64,000 nt of DNA from Pseudomonas sp. (GCF_030698175.1 NZ_JAUYNT010000018.1:124001-188000); one strand, 5' to 3'. Shown: positions 17,036 through 28,650, counted from the first letter of the stretch. Numbers and translations: made by a program. The notes: generated from the sequence alone by a model not told the origin.

Positions 17036-18619
17036 ATGAAGACCACCCAAACCCGCCCGACTTGGCTGGATGCGCTCAGCACCGCACTGGCACCCGTTAT
17101 CTGGGGCTCGACCTACATAGTCACCACCGAACTGCTGCCGCCGGGCCTGCCCTTCACGGCCGCTTTGCTGCGCACCCTGCCGGCCGGCATCTTGTTGGTG
17201 CTGTTTAGCCGGCGTCGGCCCAAGCGAGCTGAATGGGGGCGTCTGGCGATACTGGCGGCGCTGAACATCGGTTTCTTTCAGGCATTGTTGTTCGTGGCGG
17301 CCTATCGCTTGCCCGGTGGTTTGGCGGCCGTGGTCGGCGCCATCCAGCCCCTGCTGATCATGGCCCTGGTGTGGCTATTTGATCGGCACCCGCCCGCTCA
17401 GCTGGCCGTGCTGGCCAGCATCGTGGGGATAGCCGGCATGGCCGCCTTGCTGCTGGCGCCAGGCGCCACATGGGACCCGCTGGGCATCGCTGCGGCCTTT
17501 GCCGGAACCGCCTGCATGGCCACTGGCACCTACCTGACGCGGCGCTGGCGGCCCACGCTGCCATTGTTGGCATTCACCGGCTGGCAATTGCTGGTGGGCG
17601 GGCTGTTGCTGCTGCCCGTGGCCTACTTGGTTGATCCGCCACTGCCGACATTGAGCCTCACGCAGGTGCTGGCATACGCCTACCTCTCGCTGTTTGGTGC
17701 CCTGCTGGCCTATGTCTTGTGGTTTCGCGGCGTGGCCCGGCTAGCGCCAGTGGCCGTGTCGTCGTTGAGCTTGTTGAGCCCCTTGGTAGCGGTCGTCATC
17801 GGCTGGGCGCTGCTTGGCCAGAGCATGACGGGGCTATCACTGGCCGGGCTGATGGCCGTGCTCGGCAGCATCCTGGCGGTGCAATGGGCGTCCACTTCTC
17901 GCGAACCAACAGCAACCGCCAAGGCCGGCGTTGCGACTCCCCCAAGTCAGGGCTTGGACTTACTCAGCACAGCGAAAAACCACCCATTCAAGGAGAACAG
18001 CATGTCCAATCTCATTAAAAACCTGATCGAGGCGCGGGTCTCGACCAGCCGTTACCACGCTGACCGCCAGCTGTCCGATCAGGACATCAGCGAACTGGTG
18101 CGTCTGGCCACTCGGGCGCCCTCGGCCTACAACTTCCAGAACTGGAAATTTATCGCCGTGCGCACGCCCCAGGCCAAGGCCCGCTTGCAAGCGGTGGCCT
18201 ACGGCCAGCAACAGGTGGCGGACGCGTCCGTGACCTTCATCATCTGCGGCACCCTGGCGGCCCATGAAAGCCTCGCCCAAACACTGCAGCCAGCGGTTGA
18301 TGCGGGCATTCTGGATCAGGCGACACAGGCCGGCTGGGTCGCCGCCGCTCAGGGTTCGCACCCGGGCAATCCGCAATTGCAGCGCGACGAGGCACTGCGC
18401 TCGGCGTCCCTGGCGGCAATGACGCTGATGCTCGCGGCTCAGGGCATGGGGCTGTCGACCGGAGCCATGAGCGGCTTCGACGCCCAGGGCGTGACACGCG
18501 AATTCGGCTTGGCGGCCAATGAGGTGCCGGTGATATTGATAACAGTGGGCTACCCAGCAGCCGGCAACTGGCCACAAAAACCACGCAAAGCGCTGCATGA
18601 GGTGCTGGAGTTTGCCTGA
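17036..18619 (+). CDS. EamA-family transporter reading in frame into a nitroreductase
   Basis: One uninterrupted frame of 527 codons covers two usual genes. Residues about 10-290 form a ten-helix EamA/DMT exporter (APVIWGSTYIVTTELLP, then repeated helix pairs). Residues 323-527 form a nitroreductase-fold flavoprotein (LVRLATRAPSAYNFQNWKFIAV; later GLSTGAMSGFD). The joining segment (about 295-322) is polar and contains, in the DNA, AAGGAGAACAGCATG. That is a complete start signal for the second part at 18002. The two parts may be made as a fusion, as separate proteins, or both. Divergent MarR control suggests a response to a toxic aromatic or nitro compound, which is inference. Confidence 0.8.
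   Translation: MKTTQTRPTWLDALSTALAPVIWGSTYIVTTELLPPGLPFTAALLRTLPAGILLVLFSRRRPKRAEWGRLAILAALNIGFFQALLFVAAYRLPGGLAAVVGAIQPLLIMALVWLFDRHPPAQLAVLASIVGIAGMAALLLAPGATWDPLGIAAAFAGTACMATGTYLTRRWRPTLPLLAFTGWQLLVGGLLLLPVAYLVDPPLPTLSLTQVLAYAYLSLFGALLAYVLWFRGVARLAPVAVSSLSLLSPLVAVVIGWALLGQSMTGLSLAGLMAVLGSILAVQWASTSREPTATAKAGVATPPSQGLDLLSTAKNHPFKENSMSNLIKNLIEARVSTSRYHADRQLSDQDISELVRLATRAPSAYNFQNWKFIAVRTPQAKARLQAVAYGQQQVADASVTFIICGTLAAHESLAQTLQPAVDAGILDQATQAGWVAAAQGSHPGNPQLQRDEALRSASLAAMTLMLAAQGMGLSTGAMSGFDAQGVTREFGLAANEVPVILITVGYPAAGNWPQKPRKALHEVLEFA
18002..18619 (+). CDS. Nitroreductase-family protein, internal start within the EamA frame
   Basis: The 205-residue nitroreductase portion has its own strong ribosome binding site (AAGGAG, six bases before the ATG). 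Its N-terminus MSNLIKNLIEARVSTSRYH fits the usual beginning of the family. It binds FMN and reduces nitro groups, quinones or similar with NAD(P)H. This entry marks the alternative product of the same frame. Its stop lies nine bases from the convergent AraC-type gene. Confidence 0.65.
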   Translation: MSNLIKNLIEARVSTSRYHADRQLSDQDISELVRLATRAPSAYNFQNWKFIAVRTPQAKARLQAVAYGQQQVADASVTFIICGTLAAHESLAQTLQPAVDAGILDQATQAGWVAAAQGSHPGNPQLQRDEALRSASLAAMTLMLAAQGMGLSTGAMSGFDAQGVTREFGLAANEVPVILITVGYPAAGNWPQKPRKALHEVLEFA

Positions 18620-18628
18620 GTCGGGCGC

Positions 18629-19660
18629 TCACTCCGCAGGCGCCCGCCCCTGTTGCTGGCGGCGATAGAGCGCCGGGGTGCTGCCAGACCAGCGCTGGAA
18701 GGCGTGAATAAAGGCCGCCGACTCGACATAGCCCAGTTGCCCGGCGATGACCTCTACCGACAGCTGGCTGCTTTCGAGCAATTGCCGCGCGCGCGCAAAG
18801 CGCAGCTCTTCGAGGATGCGCCGGAACGAGGTGCCCTGGCTGCGCAACTGGTGGCGCAAGGTCCGCTCGGAAAAGCCCAGGGCCGCGGCCACCTCGGCGG
18901 CCGACGGGAAACCTGCGGTGAACAGGGTCAGGTGCGCACGCACCTGATCGGCCGAGTTGCCGCTGACCTGCTCCTGTTGCAGCCCCAGGAGCAGCTGGTC
19001 GCACTGCCGACGGTAGAGCGCATTGGCGCTGCGGTCGCTGCTGGGCAGGCGCAACTGCAGGTGTTCATTGCGCATCCAAAACCGCCCGATGCTGGCGTCA
19101 AAGTGCACCGGACAGCCGTAAAACTGCTCATACAACTGGGCCTCGGCAGGCTTGGGATAGGGCAGATCGACCTGAACGGCATACAGATCCATGTTCAGGT
19201 TGGTCTGAATGTCGCGAATCAACTTGTAGGTGCCAGCCATCTGCATGTCGATCAGCAGCCGCCGCGCCGGCTCCGCCAGCGGCAGGGTGCTAAGCGTCAG
19301 TGCACTGATTTTATCCCCGGCCTGGAAGCTCAGCTCACTGAACAAGTAGGTCAGTTGTTGATAGCGCAAACCGCAATGCAGCACCTCCTGAGCGGTGTCG
19401 CAGGTCAACAGCAGCAGGCTGAGCGGGCCGTAGCCGGCAAAGCCAAAACCATTGCCGATGCTCAGGCCGATGCTGGGCTCAACCAGCTCCTGCGCCAGCT
19501 CGCAGAGCAGCCGCAGCTCCAGGCTGCGGTCGATACGAGCATCGAGGGCCAGGTGATCAAGATCCAGGCCATAACGCTGCAATAAGGCGGCGGTATCCAC
19601 ACCCTGCTTACGCAAACTGTTGATGATGTAGATGAGCCCGAGGATTGGATGACTGGCCAT
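18629..19660 (-). CDS. AraC family transcriptional regulator
   Basis: A 343-residue regulator with an N-terminal effector domain of the Arabinose_bd type (SIGLSIGNGFGFAGYGPLSLLLLTC, about 60-85). The C-terminal AraC DNA-binding domain (about 240-335) shows SAAEVAAALGFSERTLRHQLRSQGTSF and VIAGQLGYVESAAFIHAFQRWSG, both helix-turn-helix units. It is divergent from the monooxygenase gene, with 112 bases between them. It is the probable activator of the monooxygenase-GMC-SDR group. Relatives often sense a catabolic substrate; the effector here is unknown. Confidence 0.92.
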   Translation of the reverse strand: MASHPILGLIYIINSLRKQGVDTAALLQRYGLDLDHLALDARIDRSLELRLLCELAQELVEPSIGLSIGNGFGFAGYGPLSLLLLTCDTAQEVLHCGLRYQQLTYLFSELSFQAGDKISALTLSTLPLAEPARRLLIDMQMAGTYKLIRDIQTNLNMDLYAVQVDLPYPKPAEAQLYEQFYGCPVHFDASIGRFWMRNEHLQLRLPSSDRSANALYRRQCDQLLLGLQQEQVSGNSADQVRAHLTLFTAGFPSAAEVAAALGFSERTLRHQLRSQGTSFRRILEELRFARARQLLESSQLSVEVIAGQLGYVESAAFIHAFQRWSGSTPALYRRQQQGRAPAE

Positions 19661-19772
19661 ATTGATTTTATTGTCTTGCCGAAATTATCAATTTATACCC
19701 AACCCTAGCATATCGACACCCGTCGGCCACACCTAGACTGGCCAGGTTGAAACTTATCCTGCCCAGGTGCCT

Positions 19773-21314
19773 ATGAACAACTCAGCGCAAGCCGCAAGCA
19801 ACCCCAAGACTGTCGATGTGCTCATCATTGGTTCAGGCTTTGGCGGCCTGGGGATGGCCATCAAGTTGCGCGAAGCCGGTAACGACAACTTCGTGATTCT
19901 GGAAAAAGCCGCCGAGGTCGGCGGCACCTGGCGCGAGAACAGTTACCCGGGCGCGGCCTGCGATGTGCAGTCGCATATGTACTCGTTCTCCTTCGCGCCC
20001 AAAAGCGACTGGAGCCAGCGTTACGCCGGTTGGCAGGAGATCCAGCAATACATTCTGGATACCACGGCAAAGTTCGGCATCCGCCCTTTCGTGCGCTTCC
20101 AGCGCGAAGTCTGCGGCATGCACTTCGACCCGGCCAAAGGGCTGTGGACGGTGGATACCAAAGCCGGCGAGCAGTATGTCGCCCGCCATGTGGTGCTGGC
20201 CTCAGGCCCACTGCATGTGCCGTCGATCCCGAAACTGCCCGGGCAGGAAAACTTCAAGGGCAAGCTCTTCCACTCGGCGCACTGGGACCATGACTATGAC
20301 CTGACCGGCAAGCAGGTGGTCTCGATCGGCACCGGCGGCAGCGCCATCCAGTACGCACCAGAAATCGCCGCCAAGGTGGCCAAGTTGAATATTCTGCAGC
20401 GCACCCCGGCCTGGGTAATCCCCCGGGATGAGCGCAGCTACGCCGGTTGGGAGAAAGGCCTGTTTGCCCGCCTGCCCTTCACCCGCTTCCTGCACCGCGC
20501 CCGCCTGTACTGGAGCAACGAGTCACGGGTTTGGCCGCTGTTTGCGCCACGCCTGGCGGGGGTTTTGCAAAAACTGGCCGAGCTGTTTATTACCACCAAG
20601 GTCAAGGACCCGGCGCTGGCCAAGGCATTGACACCGAACTATTTGATCGGCTGCAAGCGCATCCTGATTTCCAACAAGTGGCTGCCGATGTTTAACCGCG
20701 ACAACGTCGAATTGGTCAGCCAGGGCATTCAAGAATTGCGCGAACACTCGGTGGTGCTGCGCGATGGCCGCGAGCTGCCGGCCGATTGCATCATCCTCGG
20801 CACCGGTTTCGTCACCGACCCGCGCATCTACATGAAGGACTTCCCCTGCAAAGGCCTGCCCGGCCACGACCTGATGCAAGACTGGCAAGATTGCGCCGAA
20901 GCCTATTACGGCACCACGGTGACGGGCTTCCCGAACCTCTACCAACTGGTCGGGCCGAATACCGGCCTGGGCCACAACTCGATCATCTTTATGATCGAAG
21001 CCCAGGTGCATTACGTCTTGCAGTGCCTCAAGCGCCTGCAGGAGAAAGGCGCCGACTACCTGGACGTGAAGCCGCAGGTGCAGCGCGAGTTCAACCAGAA
21101 ACTGCAGGCCAGGTTCGTCGGCACCGCCTGGTCTTCTGGCTGCACCAGCTGGTATCAACAGGCCGGTGGCAAAAACGTACTGATCTGGCCGGGCGCCACC
21201 TGGCGCTTTTGGCTGCAGACCCGGCGAGTGCGCGATGAAGACTACGAGTTCGTCACCTGCGCCAGCCAGCCACAGCCCGTCGAGCTGTTGGACGCGGCGC
21301 CGAGTACGGCGTGA
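19773..21314 (+). CDS. Flavin-containing (Baeyer-Villiger type) monooxygenase
   Basis: A 513-residue NADPH/FAD monooxygenase. An FAD-binding GSGFGG lies near residue 22 and an NADPH-binding GTGGSA near residue 185. Between them FKGKLFHSAHW (about 160) fits the type I Baeyer-Villiger fingerprint FxGxxxHxxxW. Such enzymes insert oxygen next to a carbonyl group to give an ester or lactone. The ATG at 19773 is preferred to the GTG two codons before because of AGG spacing. It is followed by a GMC alcohol oxidoreductase and an SDR, which could supply or process ketones. The substrate is unknown. Confidence 0.9.
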   Translation: MNNSAQAASNPKTVDVLIIGSGFGGLGMAIKLREAGNDNFVILEKAAEVGGTWRENSYPGAACDVQSHMYSFSFAPKSDWSQRYAGWQEIQQYILDTTAKFGIRPFVRFQREVCGMHFDPAKGLWTVDTKAGEQYVARHVVLASGPLHVPSIPKLPGQENFKGKLFHSAHWDHDYDLTGKQVVSIGTGGSAIQYAPEIAAKVAKLNILQRTPAWVIPRDERSYAGWEKGLFARLPFTRFLHRARLYWSNESRVWPLFAPRLAGVLQKLAELFITTKVKDPALAKALTPNYLIGCKRILISNKWLPMFNRDNVELVSQGIQELREHSVVLRDGRELPADCIILGTGFVTDPRIYMKDFPCKGLPGHDLMQDWQDCAEAYYGTTVTGFPNLYQLVGPNTGLGHNSIIFMIEAQVHYVLQCLKRLQEKGADYLDVKPQVQREFNQKLQARFVGTAWSSGCTSWYQQAGGKNVLIWPGATWRFWLQTRRVRDEDYEFVTCASQPQPVELLDAAPSTA

Positions 21315-21338
21315 GATTGCGGTTGCCTGCAGCGCCCA

Positions 21339-21500
21339 TCGCGGATAAATCCGCTCCTACAAGGAGTGGCCAGCCGATGCAATTGCTGCAGGGTGCTGGG
21401 CTTTGGGAGGAGCGGCTTTAGCCGCGAAAGATTCGTGCAAGCACCGGCAAATATTACCCACTGCCGCAGCCCGTTTTTGTAGGAGCGGCTTTAGCCGCGA
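21339..21500. repeat. Cluster of three GTAGGAGCGGCTTTAGCCGCGA-type repeats
   Basis: Three copies of a REP-like hairpin lie in the gap between the monooxygenase and GMC genes: 21339-21361 (TCGCGGATAAATCCGCTCCTAC), 21405-21427 and 21478-21500. The first is inverted relative to the others. The third overlaps the ORF-track start of the GMC gene, which is therefore not the real start. Confidence 0.85.
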
Positions 21501-21595
21501 TGCTGTGCTGGCTTGGCGCACCGAAACAAGCTTGGTTATCGGCATTTAAATCCTATGCTGCAAAAGCCCCCCATCCACCCGAGGAAAACCTGTCC

Positions 21596-23203
21596 ATGCC
21601 TGAGTTCGATTATGTGATTGTTGGCGGCGGTTCCGCCGGTTGCGTGCTGGCCGCACGCCTGAGCGAAGACCCGCAAATCAGTGTCTGCCTGCTCGAAGCC
21701 GGCGGCACCGGCGACAGTCAGGTAGTCAAGGTGCCCATGGGCATGGTCGCGATGATGCCGACCAGTCTGAATAACTGGGCGCTAGAGACAGTCCCGCAAC
21801 CGGGCCTGAATGGCCGGATTGGCTACCAGCCACGGGGCAAGATGCTCGGCGGCTCCAGCGGCCTCAACGCCATGGTGTATATCCGTGGCCATCGCTGGGA
21901 CTACGACCACTGGGCCGCACTGGGCAACCTCGGTTGGTCCTATGACGAGGTGCTGCCCTACTTTATCCGCTCTGAACACAATGAGACCTTGCACGACCGC
22001 TTCCACGGCCAGGGCGGGCCGCTCAATGTGGCCGAACTGCGCACCGACAATCCCTTTCAGCAACACTTTGTGGACGCCGCCAAACAAGCCGGTTTCCCGC
22101 TGATTCGCGATTTTAACGGCGCTCAACAGGAAGGCGCTGGTATCTACCAGGCCACCCAGATCAACGGCGAACGTTGCAGCGCCGCGCGTGCCTACCTGCA
22201 GCCGCACCTGCACCGGCCCAACCTCCAGGTGATCACTGGCGCCGCGGCGCACCGGGTGTTGTTCACCGACAAACGTGCCACGGGTATCGAGTACTGCAAA
22301 GACGGGCAAATTCTCCAGGTCCGGGCCCGCCATGAAGTGCTGCTCAGTGCCGGGGCCTTTCAGTCGCCGCAACTGCTGCTGCTCTCCGGGGTGGGCGACA
22401 GCAGCCAGTTGCGCCAGGTCGGCATCGAGCCACTGCTGCACTTGCCTGGCGTCGGCCAAAACCTGCAGGATCACCCGGATTTCGTGTTTATTTACCGGGC
22501 CAAAAGCCACGACCTGTTCGGCCTGTCGCTGCGCGGCAGCCTGCGTATGCTCAAGGAGTTTTGGCGCTACCTGAGTGGTCGGCGCGGCATGCTGACCAGC
22601 AACGTCGCCGAGGGTGGCGCCTTCCTCAAGACCGACCCGGCCTTGCCGGCACCAGACGTGCAACTGCACTTCGCCACCGCCCTGGTGGAAAACCACGCAC
22701 GCACCATTCGCTTAGGTCACGGCTACTCCTGCCACGTGTGCCTGCTGCGGCCAAAAAGTCGTGGCACGGTGAAACTGCGCAGCGCCAACCCGGATGACAG
22801 GCCGCTGATCGACCCGAATTTTCTCGGCGAACCGGACGATCTCGAAGCCATGGTTAAAGGCTTCAAACTGACCCGTCAAATCATGGATGCCCCGGCCCTG
22901 GCCGAGCACCGGCATGCCGAGTTGCACAGTGACAACGTGCGCAGCGATGAACAAATTCGGCAGATCCTGCGCGAGCGTAGCGACACGGTTTACCACCCGG
23001 TGGGCACCTGCATGATGGGCCAAGGTCCGCTGGCGGTGGTCGATGCCGAGTTGCGCGTGCACGGCCTGCAAGGCTTGCGGGTGGTGGACGCCTCGATCAT
23101 GCCAACCCTGATCGGTGGCAATACCAACGCCCCCGCGATGATGATCGCCGAGAAAGCCGCAGACTTGATCCGCGCCAGCCACGCCGCCCGCCTCAGCGCC
23201 TGA
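21596..23203 (+). CDS. GMC-family oxidoreductase (choline/alcohol dehydrogenase type)
   Basis: A 535-residue FAD enzyme of the glucose-methanol-choline family. The N-terminal [16 protein letters not shown] binds [22 protein letters not shown] (about 80-98) is GMC signature 1, and [15 protein letters not shown] is signature 2. The C-terminal HPVGTCMMG (about 466) and [19 protein letters not shown] carry the active-site His and Asn. The start MPEFDY follows GAGGA; the longer ORF runs into a REP repeat. It probably oxidises an alcohol to an aldehyde in the same pathway as the monooxygenase. The SDR follows 57 bases later. Confidence 0.92.
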   Translation: MPEFDYVIVGGGSAGCVLAARLSEDPQISVCLLEAGGTGDSQVVKVPMGMVAMMPTSLNNWALETVPQPGLNGRIGYQPRGKMLGGSSGLNAMVYIRGHRWDYDHWAALGNLGWSYDEVLPYFIRSEHNETLHDRFHGQGGPLNVAELRTDNPFQQHFVDAAKQAGFPLIRDFNGAQQEGAGIYQATQINGERCSAARAYLQPHLHRPNLQVITGAAAHRVLFTDKRATGIEYCKDGQILQVRARHEVLLSAGAFQSPQLLLLSGVGDSSQLRQVGIEPLLHLPGVGQNLQDHPDFVFIYRAKSHDLFGLSLRGSLRMLKEFWRYLSGRRGMLTSNVAEGGAFLKTDPALPAPDVQLHFATALVENHARTIRLGHGYSCHVCLLRPKSRGTVKLRSANPDDRPLIDPNFLGEPDDLEAMVKGFKLTRQIMDAPALAEHRHAELHSDNVRSDEQIRQILRERSDTVYHPVGTCMMGQGPLAVVDAELRVHGLQGLRVVDASIMPTLIGGNTNAPAMMIAEKAADLIRASHAARLSA

Positions 23204-23260
23204 TCGGGTATAACTTCAAACAGTCAAAACCACAGGCCTTAGCCGGCCAGGAGAATAACA

Positions 23261-24070
23261 ATGAGTGGGACTGAATTTCGCAATCGGGTGGTGGTGATTA
23301 CCGGCGCCGGCTCAGGCATAGGCCGGGCACTGGCGCTGCAGTTTGCCGCGGCCGGCGCCCGCTTGGCGCTGTCGGACGTTAACCGTGCGGGGCTGGATGA
23401 AACCCTGGCAATGCTGGCCGCCGGCTGCGAGGCGCGCGGTTACAGCGTCGATGTGTCGTCACGCGAGGCGGTGTTCGCCCATGCGGACGAGGTGCAGCGC
23501 GATTTTGGCACCGCGCACCTGCTGATCAACAACGCCGGCGCCGCCCTGGTCGGCACCATCGCCCACACCAGCATCGAAGAATTCGAGTGGCAGATCGGCA
23601 TCAACCTGTGGGGCGTGATCTACGGTACCAAGGCCTTTCTGCCGATGATGCTGGCGCAACGGGATGGCTGCATCGTCAATATCTCCAGCGTCTTCGGCCT
23701 GGTGGGCTTCCCCTTGCAGGGCGCCTACAACATCTCCAAGTTCGGCGTGCGCGGCTTTACCGAATGCCTCTGGACCGAGCTGGACGGCACTGGGGTACGG
23801 GCGGTTTGCGTGCACCCCGGCGGAATCAAAACCAACATCGACAAGGCCGCGCGGCTGGTCCAGGCGGCCGGCAAGGAAGAGTCTATTTTCGCCAAACTGG
23901 GCGACAAAATGCTGATCACCCCGCCAGAAGACTGCGCCGCCGACATCATCCAGGGCGTGCTCAGTGGCAAACGGCGGATTCTCACCGGCAACAAATCCAG
24001 CACCCTGCACTGGTTGTCGCGGCTGCTGCCCAACAGCTATCCGGCGATCATTCGCTTGCTCGCCCGTTAA
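23261..24070 (+). CDS. SDR-family oxidoreductase
   Basis: A 269-residue classical short-chain dehydrogenase. The cofactor motif TGAGSGIGRALAL is at about 13-25, and NNAGAALVG and the catalytic NISS...YNISK (Ser, Tyr-x3-Lys) follow. A strong ribosome binding site AGGAGAATAACA precedes the ATG. It is co-directional with the GMC and monooxygenase genes and probably forms one operon with them. It may interconvert an alcohol and the ketone used by the monooxygenase; that is inferred from context. Confidence 0.92.
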   Translation: MSGTEFRNRVVVITGAGSGIGRALALQFAAAGARLALSDVNRAGLDETLAMLAAGCEARGYSVDVSSREAVFAHADEVQRDFGTAHLLINNAGAALVGTIAHTSIEEFEWQIGINLWGVIYGTKAFLPMMLAQRDGCIVNISSVFGLVGFPLQGAYNISKFGVRGFTECLWTELDGTGVRAVCVHPGGIKTNIDKAARLVQAAGKEESIFAKLGDKMLITPPEDCAADIIQGVLSGKRRILTGNKSSTLHWLSRLLPNSYPAIIRLLAR

Positions 24071-24228
24071 AGCGCCGCGCCCGCCGCACACGAACAGCAG
24101 TGCTTGGGCATGGCCCTGGCACTGCCGCAATTTAGCTTCTGTCCCAGTTAGGTGTTGCTACCCGCAACGTTGTTAGAGGCTCGTGCGGCTATCGACTCCA
24201 CCGTCATGGGTTTCACACTTCCTGCCTG

Positions 24229-24254
24229 CTATAAATCCCATAGCTAAAACCTAT
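24229..24254. promoter_or_regulatory. OxyR-like site upstream of katG
   Basis: The pattern CTAT-N7-ATAG-N7-CTAT is exact here (CTATAAATCCCATAG CTAAAACCTAT). It matches three of the four quarter-sites of the OxyR consensus ATAG-N7-CTAT-N7-ATAG-N7-CTAT. It lies 69 bases before the katG start, a position suited to activation by OxyR. Confidence 0.65.
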
Positions 24255-24298
24255 TTGATCGGTCAGCACCCAGACACCAAGCTGGGCTGACCCGTTAG

Positions 24299-26521
<2,223 letters not shown>

Positions 26522-26557
26522 CCACCGAGACTAGGCCTTAACCGGCCTAAAAGACTG

Positions 26558-26600
26558 GCCGCTATCTGCTGAGGGATACCTCATCAGGTAGCGGCTTTTT
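26558..26600 (+). terminator. Terminator after katG
   Basis: GCCGCTATCTGCTGAGG-GATA-CCTCATCAGGTAGCGGC forms a long stem and is followed by TTTTT. It lies 37 bases after the katG stop. Confidence 0.9.
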
Positions 26601-26704
26601 ACATTCGGCAACTGCACTGCACCGCAAAACGCGCAAAACTTACGCTTATTATTTTTGCCGCATTTATCGGCCAGCAACAGGCACTAAGCCGTAGCCTTGA
26701 TAGA

Positions 26705-26866
26705 TCATTCCTCAGCAGAAATGCTTGAGTCTTGACTGGACTCATCAGCCATTTTCAACCGGTCAGCCTTACTAATGTATTTAGACTTACTTGGCGGCGC
26801 CAATTTGGAGCTAGCCTTTTTGGCGTGGGCTTTTAATAGCTGTTTTATTTTTTTACGGCGATTCAT
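26705..26866 (-). CDS. Small DUF2986-like basic protein
   Basis: A 53-residue lysine-rich protein beginning MNRRKKIKQLLKAHAKKA, followed by KYISKADRLKM. This pattern fits the small DUF2986 family known from gammaproteobacteria, whose function is unknown. The ORF-track frame begins 17 codons earlier with a sequence not typical of the family, so the internal ATG is chosen. It is convergent with katG. Confidence 0.75.
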   Translation of the reverse strand: MNRRKKIKQLLKAHAKKASSKLAPPSKSKYISKADRLKMADESSQDSSISAEE

Positions 26867-27164
26867 ATCTTTATACCCAGGGTATGTCCACGGCCTGGCA
26901 TGGCCGCTTGGTGTCACTCAATTATCCTTTATCAGCCCCAGAAATCGAGTGCCGATAAGGCAACAGCCGAGCGCAGAATTCCCGAAAAACCTAGACTGGA
27001 TGTTCTGGTGGCAAAGGCTTCGCGGTTTTCCATACGAGACTTGCTGGTTATCCAAGGCAGTGTGTTGCTCCGCCCGCTGCTCGGGCCGATGTTTTTGTTG
27101 CAAGGGCGCTAACCATTCGCGATAGGGAATTAGCTTTGATACTTGTGCTGCCTGCACCGACCAA

Positions 27165-27241
27165 TCGCGGATAAATCCGCTCCTACAGGGAGGTGGCCGA
27201 TGAGATTATTGCAGGTACCTGGCTTGTGTAGGAGCGGCTTT
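27165..27241. repeat. REP-like hairpins upstream of thpR
   Basis: TCGCGGATAAATCCGCTCCTACA (27165-27187) faces TGTAGGAGCGGCTTTT (27226-27241). They lie in a stretch of 594 bases (26867-27460) without a supported gene. A separate GTAGAGTGGGCTAAAGCCCACCCTAC hairpin follows at 27367-27391. The rest of the stretch, including two small frames, shows nothing recognisable. Confidence 0.75.
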
Positions 27242-27460
27242 TGTAACAAAGGGCAGCGCGAAGCAAGCGCGAACACGCTGACAATCCTGCAGGGCCAAAA
27301 CTATTCTTTTCCCCGCATTTATCTGGGTCACAAACCTGAGGTCACGGGACTTGTGCTTTGCAACACGTAGAGTGGGCTAAAGCCCACCCTACAAAACAGG
27401 GTCTGTAACACATAACTGGGACAGAGCTTTTTTGCTTCACTACCAGCAGAGATACAAGGC

Positions 27461-28006
27461 ATGAGTTATGAATTCCGCGAACCCGCAGAACCGTCCAAGC
27501 GATTGTTTTTTGCGCTGCCCTGCGCCCCGGCGCAACGCCGCGCTATAGCCCAATGGCGCAGCGCGCTTGAGCTGCGCAGCGGGCGCCCGGTGCCTGCGGA
27601 GAACTTTCATCTGACCCTGATGTTTCTTGGCGCTGTGGCCGTGACGCAGATCCCGGCTATCTGCGCTGCCGCCACAAGTGTGCGAACGCCGGGTGAGCCT
27701 TTGCTGGTGCCGCTGGATCGCCTGGATATCTGGCGCCGCTCGGGGATTTTATTGCTCGCCCCAGAGCAGGAGCCGCAGGCGTTACGCCAGTTGGTCTATG
27801 CCTTGCAGCAGGCGCTGTTGCCGCTTGGCTTTGCCTGCGAACCGCGAGAGTTTCGCCCGCACCTGACCTTGCTGCGCGACTATCGCGAGCCTGTGCCGGA
27901 GTCCAGCTCCCCACCCAGCTTTCACCTGCGCGCCGAACACTTCAGCCTGTTCGAGTCGCACAAAGGCCGCTATCGGTCACTGGCCGAGTGGCCGCTTGCG
28001 CCTTAA
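27461..28006 (+). CDS. thpR: RNA 2',3'-cyclic phosphodiesterase (ThpR/LigT)
   Basis: A 181-residue protein of the 2H phosphoesterase family. The two HxTx motifs are present as FHLTLMFLG (about 51) and RPHLTLLRDY (about 131), the catalytic His pairs. ThpR opens 2',3'-cyclic phosphates in RNA and was first known as a 2'-5' RNA ligase. The length is typical. It is a single gene, convergent with the next gene, with 14 bases between their stops. Confidence 0.93.
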   Translation: MSYEFREPAEPSKRLFFALPCAPAQRRAIAQWRSALELRSGRPVPAENFHLTLMFLGAVAVTQIPAICAAATSVRTPGEPLLVPLDRLDIWRRSGILLLAPEQEPQALRQLVYALQQALLPLGFACEPREFRPHLTLLRDYREPVPESSSPPSFHLRAEHFSLFESHKGRYRSLAEWPLAP

Positions 28007-28020
28007 CGAGAGTCGGGCAA

Positions 28021-28491
28021 TTAGCGCTTAAACAAGCCCCAAGGGTCGATAAACAGGGCTGATTTGTCCTGAACCTGGAACAAATTCAGGGTGGTGAACT
28101 GCACGCGATACACCGGTAGCTCAAGCTCTGGCAGGGTGACCACAAAGCCATAACTGGTTAATAGGTTATCTGCGGCTCTGAGCTGGGCCATGGTGGCCTC
28201 GGGGATGCCGTCGCGGGCATAAAACTTGTTCTCGTAAGTGCCGACCACCTCAGTATCCGCGCCTGGAGCGAGCCCAAGGTGTTCGATGATCCTGGCCTTG
28301 ATCAAGGCTTCCAGTTCGGCCAGATCATATTTTTCCGGGTCGAATGAAAGCGGCTCGGTGACGTAGTAATGGATGCGCTCATCGTCATTGCGAATAATTT
28401 CTTTGACCACGATCTGGTGCGGCGTGGTTCGCTGATTCGACTCAAACAGGGAAAAATCACGATTGGTAAACACACACTTCACGCTAAGCAC
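28021..28491 (-). CDS. Hypothetical protein of 156 residues
   Basis: I do not recognise this protein. It is soluble, without signal peptide or membrane segment, and acidic in the middle (about 35-75, FDPEKYDLAELEALIKARI). The sequence looks like a real gene: Pseudomonas-like codon use, a clear stop, and convergence with thpR at short distance. It is divergent from the UvrD-like helicase gene, with 159 bases between them that should hold both promoters. Confidence 0.7.
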   Translation of the reverse strand: MLSVKCVFTNRDFSLFESNQRTTPHQIVVKEIIRNDDERIHYYVTEPLSFDPEKYDLAELEALIKARIIEHLGLAPGADTEVVGTYENKFYARDGIPEATMAQLRAADNLLTSYGFVVTLPELELPVYRVQFTTLNLFQVQDKSALFIDPWGLFKR

Positions 28492-28650
28492 CCCCTGGGT
28501 TATTTGAATCGTACATGGTTTTTTTCAGCATAGGCGCTGGCAAACAGAGCGGTAGCAAACTCGCCGCGTTGATCCGACTGACTGCCAGTTCAGGGCGAAA
28601 AACACTTATCATTCAAGGATATATCTTATAGCCCGGAGGGGAATCGTCGA

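Noticed and set aside
26775-27125. 116-codon frame over the DUF2986-like gene and the following gap
   Set aside because: The first part is antisense to a better supported gene, and the rest has no family feature and no start signal.
27143-27370. 75-codon frame upstream of thpR
   Set aside because: It consists mostly of REP-like repeats and has no start signal.
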